Counted from the first letter of the stretch, positions 26,658-35,710 are shown. The stretch is DNA of 64,000 bases from Bacteroidia bacterium (GCA_030430205.1 JAUIGE010000013.1:1-64000); one strand, 5' to 3'. Program-made: numbers and translations. Notes: generated by a model from the letters alone, not told the origin.

Positions 26658-29438
26658 TCAATGCGCTTCCAGCCAATTCTCCCCCATCCCCATCTCCACT
26701 TCCAGTGGCACATCCAGCTTGACAGCGCCTGTCATGCAGCTACGCACGAGCTCCTGCATCTCCGCGACTTCGTCGCGGTGAAGATCGAACACAAGTTCGT
26801 CATGTACCTGTAGGAGCATGCGTGACCTGAGGTCACGTTTTTGCATTTCTCCATGCACCTTGAGCATGGCGAGCTTGATGATATCGGCGGCCGATCCCTG
26901 GATCGGCGAGTTGATGGCGTTGCGCTCGGCGAAGCCGCGCACGGTGGCATTGCCCGAACGTATGTCGGGCAGATTGCGGCGACGGCCGAAGAGCGTCTCT
27001 ACATAGCCATTTTCCCGAGCCAGCTGTATGCTGTTGTCCATGTGCTCTTTGACCTTCGGGTATTTTTCAAAATAGGTGTCAATGATGTCTTTGGCCTCGG
27101 TGCGGCTGATGCCCATGCGCTGACTCAGCCCAAAGGCTGATATGCCGTAAATGATCCCAAAGTTGACGGTCTTGGCGCGTGAGCGCTGCTCTGAGGTGAC
27201 CTCCTCCGGCGGTATGCCGAAGACCCGCGAAGCGGAAGCGCGGTGAATATCTTCACCCGCACGGAAAGCCTCGATCATGGATTCGTCCCCGCTGAGCGCG
27301 GCCATGATGCGCAGCTCCACCTGCGAGTAGTCGGCTGATAGCAGGAGAAACTCTTCATTTCGAGGGATAAATCCCTTCCGAACTTCCCGTCCGTCCTGCG
27401 AGCGGATGGGGATATTTTGCAGGTTGGGATCAGAGGAGGCCAGACGGCCTGTGACTGCCACAGATTGACTGAATGTGCTATGGATACGACCCGTCTTTGG
27501 GTTGACCATTTTGGGCAGGGCATCTACATAGGTAGATTTCAATTTATTCAGACCACGGTAGGAGAGGATCGTCGCCGGAAGCTCATGCTGAGCTGCAAGA
27601 CCTGTGAGAATATCCTCATTCGTTTGATATTGGCCGGTTTTGGTCTTTTTGGCACTCCTGCCTTTCCCTAATTCCAGTTTTTCAAAGAGGATGGTGCCCA
27701 ACTGCCTGGGTGAATTGATATTGAATTCCTCGCCCGCCAGCTCATAAATGCTTTTTTCCAAAATGACCAGACGCTGGCCGAGTTCAACGGAATATTCCTC
27801 CAAAGCCTTTTCATCCAGGTTGATGCCTTCAAACTCCATAGCGGTCAGCACGGGCATCAAAGGCATTTCAATTTCTTCAAAAACTTTATTGCCCTTTACG
27901 CCTGGAGCCAGTTTTTCTTTGAGTTGCAGGGTGATGTCGGCATCCTCTGCGGCGTATTCCTTGACTTCTTCCACGGGAACCTCCCGCATGCTCTTTTGAT
28001 TTTTCCCTTTTTTACCGATCAATTCTTCGATGGAGACGGGCTTATAATTGAGCAATTCTTCCGACATGGCGTCCATGCCGTGCTTGCCTTCCGGGCTCAG
28101 CACATAATGCGCAAGCATGGTGTCAAACATCGGGCCTTTGCCTACGACGCCATAATTGCGCAGGATGAGCAGGTCATATTTCAGGTTTTGACCGATCTTC
28201 AGGATGTTTTCATCCTCGATCAGCGGCTTAAACTCGTCAACGATTTTCTGTGTTTCGGCCCTGTCCTCCGGACAGGGGACATAAAAGGCCTCTTTGGCCT
28301 TGACCGCAAAGGACATCCCCACAAGCTCCGCTTGCATGGGATCGAGACCCGTGGTCTCCGTATCAAAACAGATTTCGCCCGCCTTTTTCATGCGTTCAAT
28401 CAGCACCGCCCGCTTTGCGGGTGTATCCAGCAGTTGGTAGTCATGCTTGATCCCCTCAATGGAATCGATCAGGCCACTGTCCACTGCCAACTGCCCACTG
28501 TCTACTCCCTCCCCGGTAGGCTGGCCAAAAAGGTCCATTTGGGGCTTGTACATGGGATTAAGCTTGCTGTTGAGGATGCGATTGGCTACATTTTTAAATT
28601 CCAGCTCATGCATAAGTGGGGCAAGGGCTTCCAGCTTGGCATGCTCGACTTCGAGCTGCTTCATGCTCCATTTGATGGGCACATCACATTTGATAGTGGC
28701 CAGGTCTTTGGACAAAAGGCCTTGCTCTGCATGCTCCTTGACGGAGGCTTGTATGCTTTTTTTGGTGATCTCATCGGCTCTGGCGATGATCTCTTCCATA
28801 GACCCAAACTCAAGAAGCAGCGAAACAGCAGTTTTGTCACCTATTTTGGGAATGCCGGGGATATTGTCCACGGCATCTCCCTTGAGGCCCAGAAAATCTA
28901 TGATTTTCTCGGGGGGAATGCCAAATTTTTCATTGACTTCGGCAGGGCCGAGCACATCAAATCCGCCACCTTTGTAGGCGGGCTTGTACATGAAGACATT
29001 CTCCTTCACCAATTGTGCATAGTCCTTATCGGGCGTCACCATATAGACGTCATACTTCTCCGAATCCAATTCTACGCTCAATGTGCCGATGATGTCGTCA
29101 GCTTCAAAACCATCCATCGAAAGGGTGTGAATGCCCAGAGCTTCCAGCAGCTTATGGACATAAGGAATGGCAGTTCTCAGGCCTTCGGGCATAGCTTCCC
29201 TTTGAGCTTTGTAGGGCTCGTACTGGATATGTCGAAAAGTGGGCGCAGAAGTATCAAAAACTACCACCAGATGCGAAGGGTTTTCCTTCGTGATGATCTC
29301 CATCAGGGTATTGGTAAACCCAAAGAGGGCAGAGGTATCGAGCCCCTTGGAGGTGATGCGCGGAGCGCGGATAAAAGCGAAATGTGCCCGGTAAAGCAGG
29401 GCAAATGCGTCTAAAAGGAATATTTTTTCTTTGGCCAT
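26658..29438 (-). CDS. polA: DNA polymerase I
   Basis: 926 residues from the ATG at 29438 (MAKEKIFLLDAFALLYRAHF). The open frame extends further upstream, but only through a hexamer repeat. Three domains: 5'-3' nuclease (about 1-290, DGFEADDIIGT), 3'-5' exonuclease (about 335-520, active-looking FDTETTGLDP) and family A polymerase (about 550-926, SADYSQVELR, AKTVNFGIIYG, VHDELVFD, end GENWLEAH). It functions in repair and Okazaki fragment processing. Residues about 311-322 in the linker are encoded by a five-unit heptamer array. It lies downstream of an aminotransferase gene on the same strand. Confidence 0.96.
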   Translation of the reverse strand: MAKEKIFLLDAFALLYRAHFAFIRAPRITSKGLDTSALFGFTNTLMEIITKENPSHLVVVFDTSAPTFRHIQYEPYKAQREAMPEGLRTAIPYVHKLLEALGIHTLSMDGFEADDIIGTLSVELDSEKYDVYMVTPDKDYAQLVKENVFMYKPAYKGGGFDVLGPAEVNEKFGIPPEKIIDFLGLKGDAVDNIPGIPKIGDKTAVSLLLEFGSMEEIIARADEITKKSIQASVKEHAEQGLLSKDLATIKCDVPIKWSMKQLEVEHAKLEALAPLMHELEFKNVANRILNSKLNPMYKPQMDLFGQPTGEGVDSGQLAVDSGLIDSIEGIKHDYQLLDTPAKRAVLIERMKKAGEICFDTETTGLDPMQAELVGMSFAVKAKEAFYVPCPEDRAETQKIVDEFKPLIEDENILKIGQNLKYDLLILRNYGVVGKGPMFDTMLAHYVLSPEGKHGMDAMSEELLNYKPVSIEELIGKKGKNQKSMREVPVEEVKEYAAEDADITLQLKEKLAPGVKGNKVFEEIEMPLMPVLTAMEFEGINLDEKALEEYSVELGQRLVILEKSIYELAGEEFNINSPRQLGTILFEKLELGKGRSAKKTKTGQYQTNEDILTGLAAQHELPATILSYRGLNKLKSTYVDALPKMVNPKTGRIHSTFSQSVAVTGRLASSDPNLQNIPIRSQDGREVRKGFIPRNEEFLLLSADYSQVELRIMAALSGDESMIEAFRAGEDIHRASASRVFGIPPEEVTSEQRSRAKTVNFGIIYGISAFGLSQRMGISRTEAKDIIDTYFEKYPKVKEHMDNSIQLARENGYVETLFGRRRNLPDIRSGNATVRGFAERNAINSPIQGSAADIIKLAMLKVHGEMQKRDLRSRMLLQVHDELVFDLHRDEVAEMQELVRSCMTGAVKLDVPLEVEMGMGENWLEAH
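28474..28508. repeat. Heptamer array inside the polA coding sequence
   Basis: Five in-phase units (CCACTGT, CCACTGC, CAACTGC, CCACTGT, CTACTCC), related to the CAGTAGG/CAGTTGG intergenic arrays when read on the minus strand. They encode the linker segment VDSGQLAVDSG between the 5' nuclease and 3'-5' exonuclease domains. Confidence 0.8.
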
Positions 29439-29460
29439 GTATGTCTTATTTCTTGTACTT

Positions 29461-29502
29461 AAACTCAAACCCAAACTCAAACCCAAACTCAAACTCAAAC
29501 TT
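29461..29502. repeat. Hexamer array, AAACTC / AAACCC type
   Basis: Seven 6-base units (AAACTC, AAACCC, ending AAACTT) between the aminotransferase and polA. The minus-strand TGA stop of the aminotransferase (29495-29497) lies inside the array. It is a 6-base cousin of the heptamer arrays. Confidence 0.92.
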
Positions 29503-30772
29503 TCTTCACCGCAAGCTGCAACTTCGCCAAAGCCGCCTCCAGGCGGCTAATGATCTGCGGTATGTCTTCCATCGCCGTGGTGCCGACGGAAAGACGGTAC
29601 CAGGGGGAGTCATCGGTGCCAAAGGCACCGAAGGGAACGAGGGCGACCTTCGCCTCGTCGAGTATATAGCGATGGACCTGATGGTTGTTTTTCAGCAGCT
29701 TGCCATCTGCTGTGGCGTGGCCTTGCAGGTCAAATTTGACGGTGAGGTAGAGCGCCGCCTGCGGCGCGATAGCGTCGAGAGCGAAGCCCTTCGCCTTCAA
29801 TTTTTGAAGGCCGGCATAGAAAGCATTCAGCCGCTGGCTGAGTTTTTCTTTCGTTTCGATCAAATACTGATCGACTTTATCCTCCTGTGCCAGGTAGGCC
29901 GCAGCGGCCATTTGCTCTGCCTTGGGCGCCCAGGCGCCTATGTGGGAGCAGATGGACACCATCTTATCGATCAGGTAGCGAGGGCCAAAGGCCCAGCCGA
30001 CCCGGACGCCCGTGGCGCAAAATGCCTTGGACATGCCATCTATACAGACGGAATAGGCACGCATCTCAGGATACAAATCCACCGGATTGTAATGCTCATT
30101 TTCGCCATATACCAGTTGCCAGTAGATCTGATCATAGAGCAGGTAAACAGGCTTTTTATTCGGACCTCTTCTTTTATTTTCCGCCAAAATCAACTCACAG
30201 ATAGCTGAAAGCTGCTCTTTGCTGAAGATGGTACCGGTAGGATTGAGCGGAGAGCAAACGGCTATCAGGCTCGCATCCTGTATATGCGGGGCGATATCTT
30301 CTGCCAGAGGCATGAAGTTGTTTTCGGCGGTAGCCTCGATTTCCTGTCGCTCCCCACGGCCCAGGTGGGTGTAGTGGTTGTTGTTCCAGGAAGGAATGGG
30401 ATAGATGACTTTGTCACCCGGATCGAGCAGGCACATATAGAGCGCGTAGATCAAGGGGCGCGCACCTGAAGAGATGATGATCTCTTCGGGGCTGTAGCTG
30501 AGGTTGCCTTTTCTTTGGAGAAAAGCCGATACCTGCTTGCGCAGGGGCATCATGCCGTTGGCAGCGGGGTAGTTGGTCTCATGCTGCTGGTAGGCAGTTT
30601 CTATAGCCTGGGTGAAGGTTTCGGGTATGGGAAAAATCGCAGGATCAAAGTCACCGATGGTGAGGTTGTAGATCTGCTCCCCCTGAGCGATGCGCTCTTT
30701 TATTTCGCCAGCTAGTTTTATGATTTCAGAACCGATGAGGGTTTCGGCCATTTGAGAGACTTTTGCTGTCAT
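29495..30772 (-). CDS. PLP-dependent class I/II aminotransferase (aspartate aminotransferase-like)
   Basis: 425 residues. Fold-type I signatures: YPAANG near 68-73, NPTG (177-180), Asp214 and Tyr217 in YDQIYW, the Schiff-base lysine Lys249 in DGMSKAFCATGVRVGW, and a late Arg in PWYRLSVGT that binds the substrate carboxylate. It probably transfers amino groups between 2-oxo acids, as aspartate- and alanine-type enzymes do. The exact substrate is not decidable. The gene lies 18 bases downstream of the metallo-hydrolase gene and upstream of polA. Confidence 0.87.
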   Translation of the reverse strand: MTAKVSQMAETLIGSEIIKLAGEIKERIAQGEQIYNLTIGDFDPAIFPIPETFTQAIETAYQQHETNYPAANGMMPLRKQVSAFLQRKGNLSYSPEEIIISSGARPLIYALYMCLLDPGDKVIYPIPSWNNNHYTHLGRGERQEIEATAENNFMPLAEDIAPHIQDASLIAVCSPLNPTGTIFSKEQLSAICELILAENKRRGPNKKPVYLLYDQIYWQLVYGENEHYNPVDLYPEMRAYSVCIDGMSKAFCATGVRVGWAFGPRYLIDKMVSICSHIGAWAPKAEQMAAAAYLAQEDKVDQYLIETKEKLSQRLNAFYAGLQKLKAKGFALDAIAPQAALYLTVKFDLQGHATADGKLLKNNHQVHRYILDEAKVALVPFGAFGTDDSPWYRLSVGTTAMEDIPQIISRLEAALAKLQLAVKKV

Positions 30773-30790
30773 CGTTTGTGGATTAAAGGA

Positions 30791-31504
30791 TTAAAGAAAA
30801 AGGAATTCCGGATGATTGGCCACCAGCGGGATGATGCTGTCTTCCGGAGCGTAGGTTGGATTGCAGTGATATCCATAAAATTCCCATTTATTCACATACT
30901 TTTCCAGGTCTTTATAAAAAGAATGCACCCCGTCTGTGCGCCAAAAACTGACTTCATGGAAAATACGAATTTTTTTGTTTTGAGGCAGACTTTCTGCGTA
31001 CCGAAAGATCAATCCGGGATCACCCAGATCACCGGAAAACAAAACGTTTTCTTGTTCATCCTCAAAGGCAAACCCAAACGAAAGCATATCTTTTACATGC
31101 TTGCCGGATGTATCTATGGCGTGTATGCCATCGAGGGTATCTAAAGGGACAAAATCGAGGTATTTTTCAGGCTGGATAAGGGAATGGGCAAGAAAAGCAT
31201 ACAGTTGATCTTGAAATTGGGCACCTACAGGGCCGGGAGGAATCAGTATTTGAACTTTTTCGGGAGGTTTTCGGAGGTGTTTTTGGTGGAGAATAGCAGT
31301 AGACAAACTTCCGATGTGGTCATCGTGAAAGTGGGTGATGAGCATATAGTCAATTTTCCCCGCGATGCCTATCTCCCTCAATCGGCGGTAGGCGGCATGT
31401 CCGCAGTCCAACAGGATATTTTTTCCTCTGAACTGAATCCAGGCAGCAGAATTTCCATATTCAAAGTCAAAAGCACCACCTGTACCGATAAATCTGAATT
31501 CCAT
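30791..31504 (-). CDS. MBL-fold metallo-hydrolase (RNase Z-like)
   Basis: 237 residues from the ATG at 31504 (MEFRFIGTGGAF); a start nine codons upstream lacks homology-like sequence. The metal-binding motif THFHDDHIG (about 65-73), an Asp in LFSGDLGDPG and a C-terminal His in FYGYHCNPTY complete the beta-lactamase-fold site. The general shape fits RNase Z or phosphodiesterase-like hydrolases, but the exosite of true RNase Z is not evident. Substrate unknown. Confidence 0.78.
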   Translation of the reverse strand: MEFRFIGTGGAFDFEYGNSAAWIQFRGKNILLDCGHAAYRRLREIGIAGKIDYMLITHFHDDHIGSLSTAILHQKHLRKPPEKVQILIPPGPVGAQFQDQLYAFLAHSLIQPEKYLDFVPLDTLDGIHAIDTSGKHVKDMLSFGFAFEDEQENVLFSGDLGDPGLIFRYAESLPQNKKIRIFHEVSFWRTDGVHSFYKDLEKYVNKWEFYGYHCNPTYAPEDSIIPLVANHPEFLFL

Positions 31505-31615
31505 TCTGCAAGATATGGTTTTTTCCTGCAAGCTGAGAACAAAAGCTTAACAAGCATAAATTGATTTCCATCTGGCAAAATCCTAATTTCAGCGCTAGCA
31601 ATAATTTGGAATACA

Positions 31616-32071
31616 ATGAACATTCGTACATTTAAAGAATCCGACGAGGCTGGCTGTGTGGCCATATTCAACAGCATAGATGACGATTTTTTCGCCCAGC
31701 TCAATGCCGATGACTTTCGCAGGTGGATCTTACGGTCGTTGAATACTGACAATCATTTCTACTATGTGGTGGAAGATGAGGGTGAAATGGTAGGTTGTGG
31801 TGGTTTCATCATCAGGGAAGATGTATCCGAGGCGATTGTAGCCTGGGGGATGGTGCATCCCGATCATCAGAAAAAAGGCTATGGCCTTGAGTTACTGGAG
31901 TTTCGGATCAACGAAATCAAAAAACGCATGGCTCATGGCAAGATCGTAACCCTCGATACCACCCAGCAGACCTATGAGTTTTTCGAAAAACTGGGCTTTA
32001 AGGTGGTGAGAATCCAGGAGGGCTACCATAAGAAGGATTTGCATCGCTATGATATGGCGTTGGATTATTGA
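31616..32071 (+). CDS. GNAT-family N-acetyltransferase
   Basis: 151 residues, complete GNAT fold: an N-terminal IRTFKESDEAGCVAIF segment, the acetyl-CoA loop VHPDHQKKGYGLELL (about 80-94, the QxxGxG motif) and a typical FFEKLGFKVV strand-loop near 122-131. It acetylates an amine of unknown identity. It is divergent from the metallo-hydrolase and converges on the winged-helix gene with only 12 bases between stops. Confidence 0.85.
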   Translation: MNIRTFKESDEAGCVAIFNSIDDDFFAQLNADDFRRWILRSLNTDNHFYYVVEDEGEMVGCGGFIIREDVSEAIVAWGMVHPDHQKKGYGLELLEFRINEIKKRMAHGKIVTLDTTQQTYEFFEKLGFKVVRIQEGYHKKDLHRYDMALDY

Positions 32072-32083
32072 TCTGTCGTAAGG

Positions 32084-32371
32084 CTATTTTTTATCCAGCA
32101 AAGCAGAAATCGCATCTGCATAGGCTTCAAATGCAGTCACGCCCTCAGGCGTGATCCTGCAGGTCGTCAGGGGATAATTATCCCGAAAGGACTTCTCAAT
32201 CTCGATATAGCCTGCTTCCTTCAGCTTTTTGAGCTGAATGCTGAGGTTGCCCTGCGTAGAAGCGGTTTTTTCCTTGAGGTAATTGAACTCAGCAGAAGCC
32301 ACGCTGACCAAAATCGACATAATGGCCAGCCGTAGCGGTTGGTGAATCAAAGGATCAAGGTTTTTATACAT
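32084..32371 (-). CDS. Winged-helix transcriptional regulator (HTH_34 type)
   Basis: 95 residues forming one winged-helix domain: LDPLIHQPLRLAIMSIL, the recognition helix region TQGNLSIQLKKLKEAGYIEIEK (about 39-60), then a wing and a C-terminal helix. Bacteroidota commonly pair such regulators with small membrane-protein genes, and here it follows two membrane-protein genes on the same strand, so it may control that operon. A 63-base CTCTACT heptamer array separates it from the gene upstream. Confidence 0.83.
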   Translation of the reverse strand: MYKNLDPLIHQPLRLAIMSILVSVASAEFNYLKEKTASTQGNLSIQLKKLKEAGYIEIEKSFRDNYPLTTCRITPEGVTAFEAYADAISALLDKK

Positions 32372-32391
32372 AAAGGAGAAACCCTTTTTCG

Positions 32392-32454
32392 TTCTACTCT
32401 CTACTCTCTACTCTCTACTCTCTACTCTCTACTCTCTACTCTCTACTCTCTACT
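32392..32454. repeat. Heptamer array, nine CTCTACT units
   Basis: Nine perfect in-phase units (one TTCTACT, eight CTCTACT). The last unit contains the minus-strand TAG stop (32450-32452) of the membrane-protein gene. The array fills the spacer up to about 20 bases before the winged-helix gene start. Confidence 0.98.
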
Positions 32455-33031
32455 CCCGCCTCCCCAGCAAATACCCCGGCACAAGATACGAACAGATAAT
32501 GGCTAGTGCCATGAGCAATAGCTGATTCATAAAATCAGCCTGAGTTGCGATCAGTGCGATAGGCCAGCAGAGTGCTCCCCCGATCAGCAAAGGCCGAAAC
32601 CGGATAATGCCCCCGGATGCAAATGTCGCCAGACCATAGATCATGATGAAAATAGGATAGGCCTGCGGGAAGCTGAGCGAGCCCAGCAATATTGCTATAA
32701 CAAGCGTGAGCAAGGCTCCCGTCACGCCCAGCCAGAGATATACAATCGCCCGGCTGATATGGGAGCGCACCCGCGCCTCACGGCTGAGTCGCCTCGCGGC
32801 GAAGACACTCATAATCCCCGCTCCACCCATCAGGATGGGCCAGGCCAGCGAGGCTTTTGCCCAGTGAACCCCTGCCTGCAGCAGGCCATAATGCAGCAGA
32901 CAGGCTGCCAGCACAGCCCATCCCCAAAGGAGATAGAAAAAGCGGTTGCTTTTTAGGTCGCCGCGAGCATCTTCTATCATCCGATAGATGAGTTGCAGGC
33001 TGTCCTGTTCTGTAAAATTATCCTTCGCCAT
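32450..33031 (-). CDS. Integral membrane protein, function unknown
   Basis: 193 residues from the ATG at 33031 (MAKDNFTEQD). A cytosolic N-terminus of about 30 residues (LQLIYRMIEDARGDLKSN) is followed by five or six membrane segments. I cannot assign a function. Similar proteins commonly precede HTH_34 regulators in Bacteroidota. It overlaps the upstream 65-residue gene by 14 bases, so both are probably co-translated. The stop codon is contributed by the CTCTACT array. Confidence 0.72.
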   Translation of the reverse strand: MAKDNFTEQDSLQLIYRMIEDARGDLKSNRFFYLLWGWAVLAACLLHYGLLQAGVHWAKASLAWPILMGGAGIMSVFAARRLSREARVRSHISRAIVYLWLGVTGALLTLVIAILLGSLSFPQAYPIFIMIYGLATFASGGIIRFRPLLIGGALCWPIALIATQADFMNQLLLMALAIICSYLVPGYLLGRRE

Positions 33032-33215
33032 GATCCTGGTAGTCTGTAACTTCCTTTTCTCTGTCAGACAAAAGCAAGATAGCCCGCCCAATAAATCCTA
33101 CCCCCATCCCGATAAACATGCCGCCCAACATCTGGTCCATAAAATAACCGAATCCCATGCCTGCAAACATGCAGCCCACGAAAATTAACCCGCCTAATTG
33201 TTTTTTTGATTTCAT
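33018..33215 (-). CDS. Small two-segment membrane protein
   Basis: 65 residues: MKSKKQLGG, then two glycine/methionine-rich hydrophobic segments (about 8-25 and 28-47) and a charged tail. No recognised family. It overlaps the following membrane-protein gene by 14 bases and starts the three-gene operon that ends with the winged-helix regulator. Confidence 0.68.
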   Translation of the reverse strand: MKSKKQLGGLIFVGCMFAGMGFGYFMDQMLGGMFIGMGVGFIGRAILLLSDREKEVTDYQDHGEG

Positions 33216-33312
33216 GATGTTTTAATTTTAGGTTGAATGTAAACTTGTTTATGTTGTAAACCAAAATAGGTTAAAGAAATCTTTTTTGCAAAAATTATAT
33301 TCACAAGAAATC

Positions 33313-33366
33313 ATTTACCCTAATTTTGTGTATAAATGGACGGTTATTTACCCTAATTTTGTGTAT
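33313..33366 (+). promoter_or_regulatory. Duplicated promoter-like element before an AAA/DUF4143 remnant
   Basis: Two identical 21-base copies (33313-33333 and 33346-33366), 33 bases apart, each containing TAATTTTG, a perfect TAnnTTTG -7 element. They look like tandem promoters or a duplicated operator. An ATG at 33365 follows but is closed after three codons (ATG AAT CAT TAA). Confidence 0.6.
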
Positions 33367-33376
33367 GAATCATTAA

Positions 33377-33979
33377 TTATTTGCGGGTTTTGGCCGATCA
33401 AACTATGGCTCAAAAGAAATAAAAGAAGCCTTGCAAACGCTGGAACAAGCCATGCTTATCCATCTTTTTCACCCCATTACACAAGCGGAATTCCCAATCT
33501 CTCCCAACTACAAAAAATCTCCGAAGCTACAGGTTTTGGATACGGGCATGCTGAATTATTTTTCAAGTATGCAATCTGAAATTTTGGGAATAGAAGATTT
33601 GAATAGTTTGTATAAAGGACGAATAACCGAACACCTGGTAGGTCAGGAATTATTAAGTATGAGTTTCAGGGTTCTTAATGGGTTACATTTTTGGGTAAGA
33701 GAAAAAAACACCAGCTCAGCTGAAGTAGATTTTGTTTTTCCTTATAAAGGGAAGTTGTACCCCATAGAAGTGAAGTCAGGATCAAGTGGCCATTTAAAAT
33801 CGTTGCATAGCTACATGGATGAATCTTCCAATACCTTAGCTATTCGTTTTTACCCAAGAGAAGTACATCTTGAAGAAGTCAAAACATCAAATGGGAAGGA
33901 ATTTAGCTTGCTGAGTTTACCCTATTATTTGGTAAATAAATTGCCTGAGTACATTGATTGGGTAGGTAGGTCCACATGA
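33377..33979 (+). pseudogene. C-terminal remnant of an AAA ATPase with DUF4143 domain
   Basis: From 33377 the frame reads FAGFGRSNYGSKEIKEAL and continues with LQVLDTGMLNYF, EHLVGQELL and a restriction-like E-V-D-F...PIEVKSG motif (about 33728-33780). This is the C-terminal DUF4143 half of COG1373-type AAA ATPases. The N-terminal ATPase half (Walker A and B) is absent, and a stop (33374-33376) directly precedes the homology. Full-length relatives are about 370-400 residues. A deletion between the promoter region and the C-terminal half explains the arrangement. A shortened product starting at TTG 33431 or ATG 33452 could still be made, so loss of function is inferred. Confidence 0.78.
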
Positions 33980-33985
33980 TGGGCC

Positions 33986-35710
33986 CTACGCCAGTCGTTC
34001 ACGAATGCCTTCCTGCCGCTCATGCAGCGCCTGATACTGCGCTTCCAGCGCAGCAAGCTGCGCGCCTTCCCTTTCGATCATCAGATCGAAATTGTCGAAA
34101 GTATCGTCCAGGCGCTTTTTGATATCGCCGACATAGTTTTCGAGGCGCTCACTGAGCTGGGTCTGAAGGCGGCTCCGGCCTTCAACGATTTCTTTTTCGT
34201 AGGCCTTGAGGATACTCATCCGTTTGAAGCTGACTGTCGCACCTGCGAATATCAGGCCCACGGCGGTGATGATACCGCCCGTGATGTCCAGGGTCGCTGT
34301 GGTGCCCACAGCCGTGAGTACCACCCCGACGGTGGCGATGCCAGAACCTGCCAGCACATTAGGAGAGAAATTGGGGTCCTGCTCAAAGGCGTGACGAGCG
34401 GCGAAGTTTTCGCTCTTGCCGATAAAGTCCTGAAACTGCTCTTGCAGTTCTTTGAATACCTCTGCGCGGCGATCCGCGATCTGACCAAAAATGCTGTGGT
34501 CATTTTTCAAAATGGTCTCGCTGCCCTTGATCTTCAGGTCAATGATTTTGGCCATTTGCTGGATGGAGTCTGCGACATCATTGACGCCTTCGCGCAATTT
34601 TTTGTCGAGTTCGCCATTCATTTTATCTTCCAATTGTTTCGCCAAATCTCCCAGCCAGTTCTTGACAGAGGGTTTTTTGGAGGAAAAGGTGGAGGCCAGG
34701 GAGCGTTTCGCAAGCGAAAGGAAACGCAGGCCGTCTCCCAATTCTTTTTTGCTTTCCTGAGAGGTACGGTCGTAACTCGCGAGCAGGTTTTCGATCATGA
34801 CCTCAATCTTCTTATTGGAGCGTAACTCCTGCTCATCGAGGGAGTCACGCACTTCCTGACGGAAGCGTTGGTCGGCTTCAAACTGCGCGCGGCGCAGGGC
34901 CAGTCCCTGGCGAATTTTTTCGCTGATGGTTGCAGCCGTTTCCAGGTTGTTGAGCATTTTGAGGCGGGGCGCCTGCCCGCCGGTGATGTTGTCACGGATG
35001 TAGGAACGGATTTTGGCAAATCCGCTGGTGGTTTTATCGCCTTTCAGCTCAAGCTTTGCGCTGACAGCAAAGACCTTGGGGTCTGAGATATTTCGCTCTT
35101 TGGCGTATTTATGCACACCCTGAATATTCACTTGCAAATCATCAGGCTCCATCAAATCTGCCTGTTGCAGTACAAAGACGACTTTCTTCCGCCACTGATC
35201 GTGGATGTAATCAAAAAACTCCCAGGCAGACTGCCGGTAGGGGTTTTTGGCTTCAAAAACGAAAACAATCAGGTCGCTGCCCGGAATGAAATTTTCCGTG
35301 ATCTGCTGGTGATTCTTGATGATGGTATTGGTACCGGGTGTATCTACAATGGCGATTTCCTTGAGAATATCTACCGGGAGCAGGATTTTTTTCAGGTGAT
35401 CATTGATCACAATCGTTTGCTCGCTTTCGCCATAAATGATCTCCTGTATGGTATCCGTGCAGGGATCGGCCGCTACTTTGCAAATCTCCTTTTCGCTTTC
35501 CAGCAAGGCATTGACAAAACTGCTTTTGCCCGCCTTTACCTCGCCCACGACCACAAATAAAAAAGGCTCATGAATGCGGCTGCGCAATTCACTTACCGTA
35601 TGTGCCAATTCTGTGTGATGAATGTCAATGGTCAATTGGTGCAGGTCTTTGACCAGTTCATCCACTTCGATGCGGGCAGCTTGCAGCTGGGGGCTGAGGA
35701 TTTCGTTCAT
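33986..35710 (-). CDS. Bacterial dynamin-like GTPase
   Basis: 574 residues. GTPase domain: G1 GEVKAGKSS (56-64), G2 Thr within PCTDT (84-88), G3 DTPG (123-126), G4-like QQAD (182-185). Long helical stalk regions follow (about 260-440 and 495-574), separated by a hydrophobic paddle (about 448-490) able to enter a membrane. Bacterial dynamins remodel or repair membranes, and some act in phage response. This one stands alone rather than as a tandem pair. A large inverted heptamer repeat lies just upstream of the ATG. Confidence 0.85.
   Translation of the reverse strand: MNEILSPQLQAARIEVDELVKDLHQLTIDIHHTELAHTVSELRSRIHEPFLFVVVGEVKAGKSSFVNALLESEKEICKVAADPCTDTIQEIIYGESEQTIVINDHLKKILLPVDILKEIAIVDTPGTNTIIKNHQQITENFIPGSDLIVFVFEAKNPYRQSAWEFFDYIHDQWRKKVVFVLQQADLMEPDDLQVNIQGVHKYAKERNISDPKVFAVSAKLELKGDKTTSGFAKIRSYIRDNITGGQAPRLKMLNNLETAATISEKIRQGLALRRAQFEADQRFRQEVRDSLDEQELRSNKKIEVMIENLLASYDRTSQESKKELGDGLRFLSLAKRSLASTFSSKKPSVKNWLGDLAKQLEDKMNGELDKKLREGVNDVADSIQQMAKIIDLKIKGSETILKNDHSIFGQIADRRAEVFKELQEQFQDFIGKSENFAARHAFEQDPNFSPNVLAGSGIATVGVVLTAVGTTATLDITGGIITAVGLIFAGATVSFKRMSILKAYEKEIVEGRSRLQTQLSERLENYVGDIKKRLDDTFDNFDLMIEREGAQLAALEAQYQALHERQEGIRERLA

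Noticed and set aside
27924-29414. Long plus-strand open frame of about 496 codons opposite polA
   Set aside because: It is antisense to a clearly conserved DNA polymerase I and shows no recognisable domain.
33986-35710. Dynamin as part of an antiphage defence island
   Set aside because: It is a single gene beside a protease and a DUF4143 remnant, without other defence genes. The context does not support a defence system.
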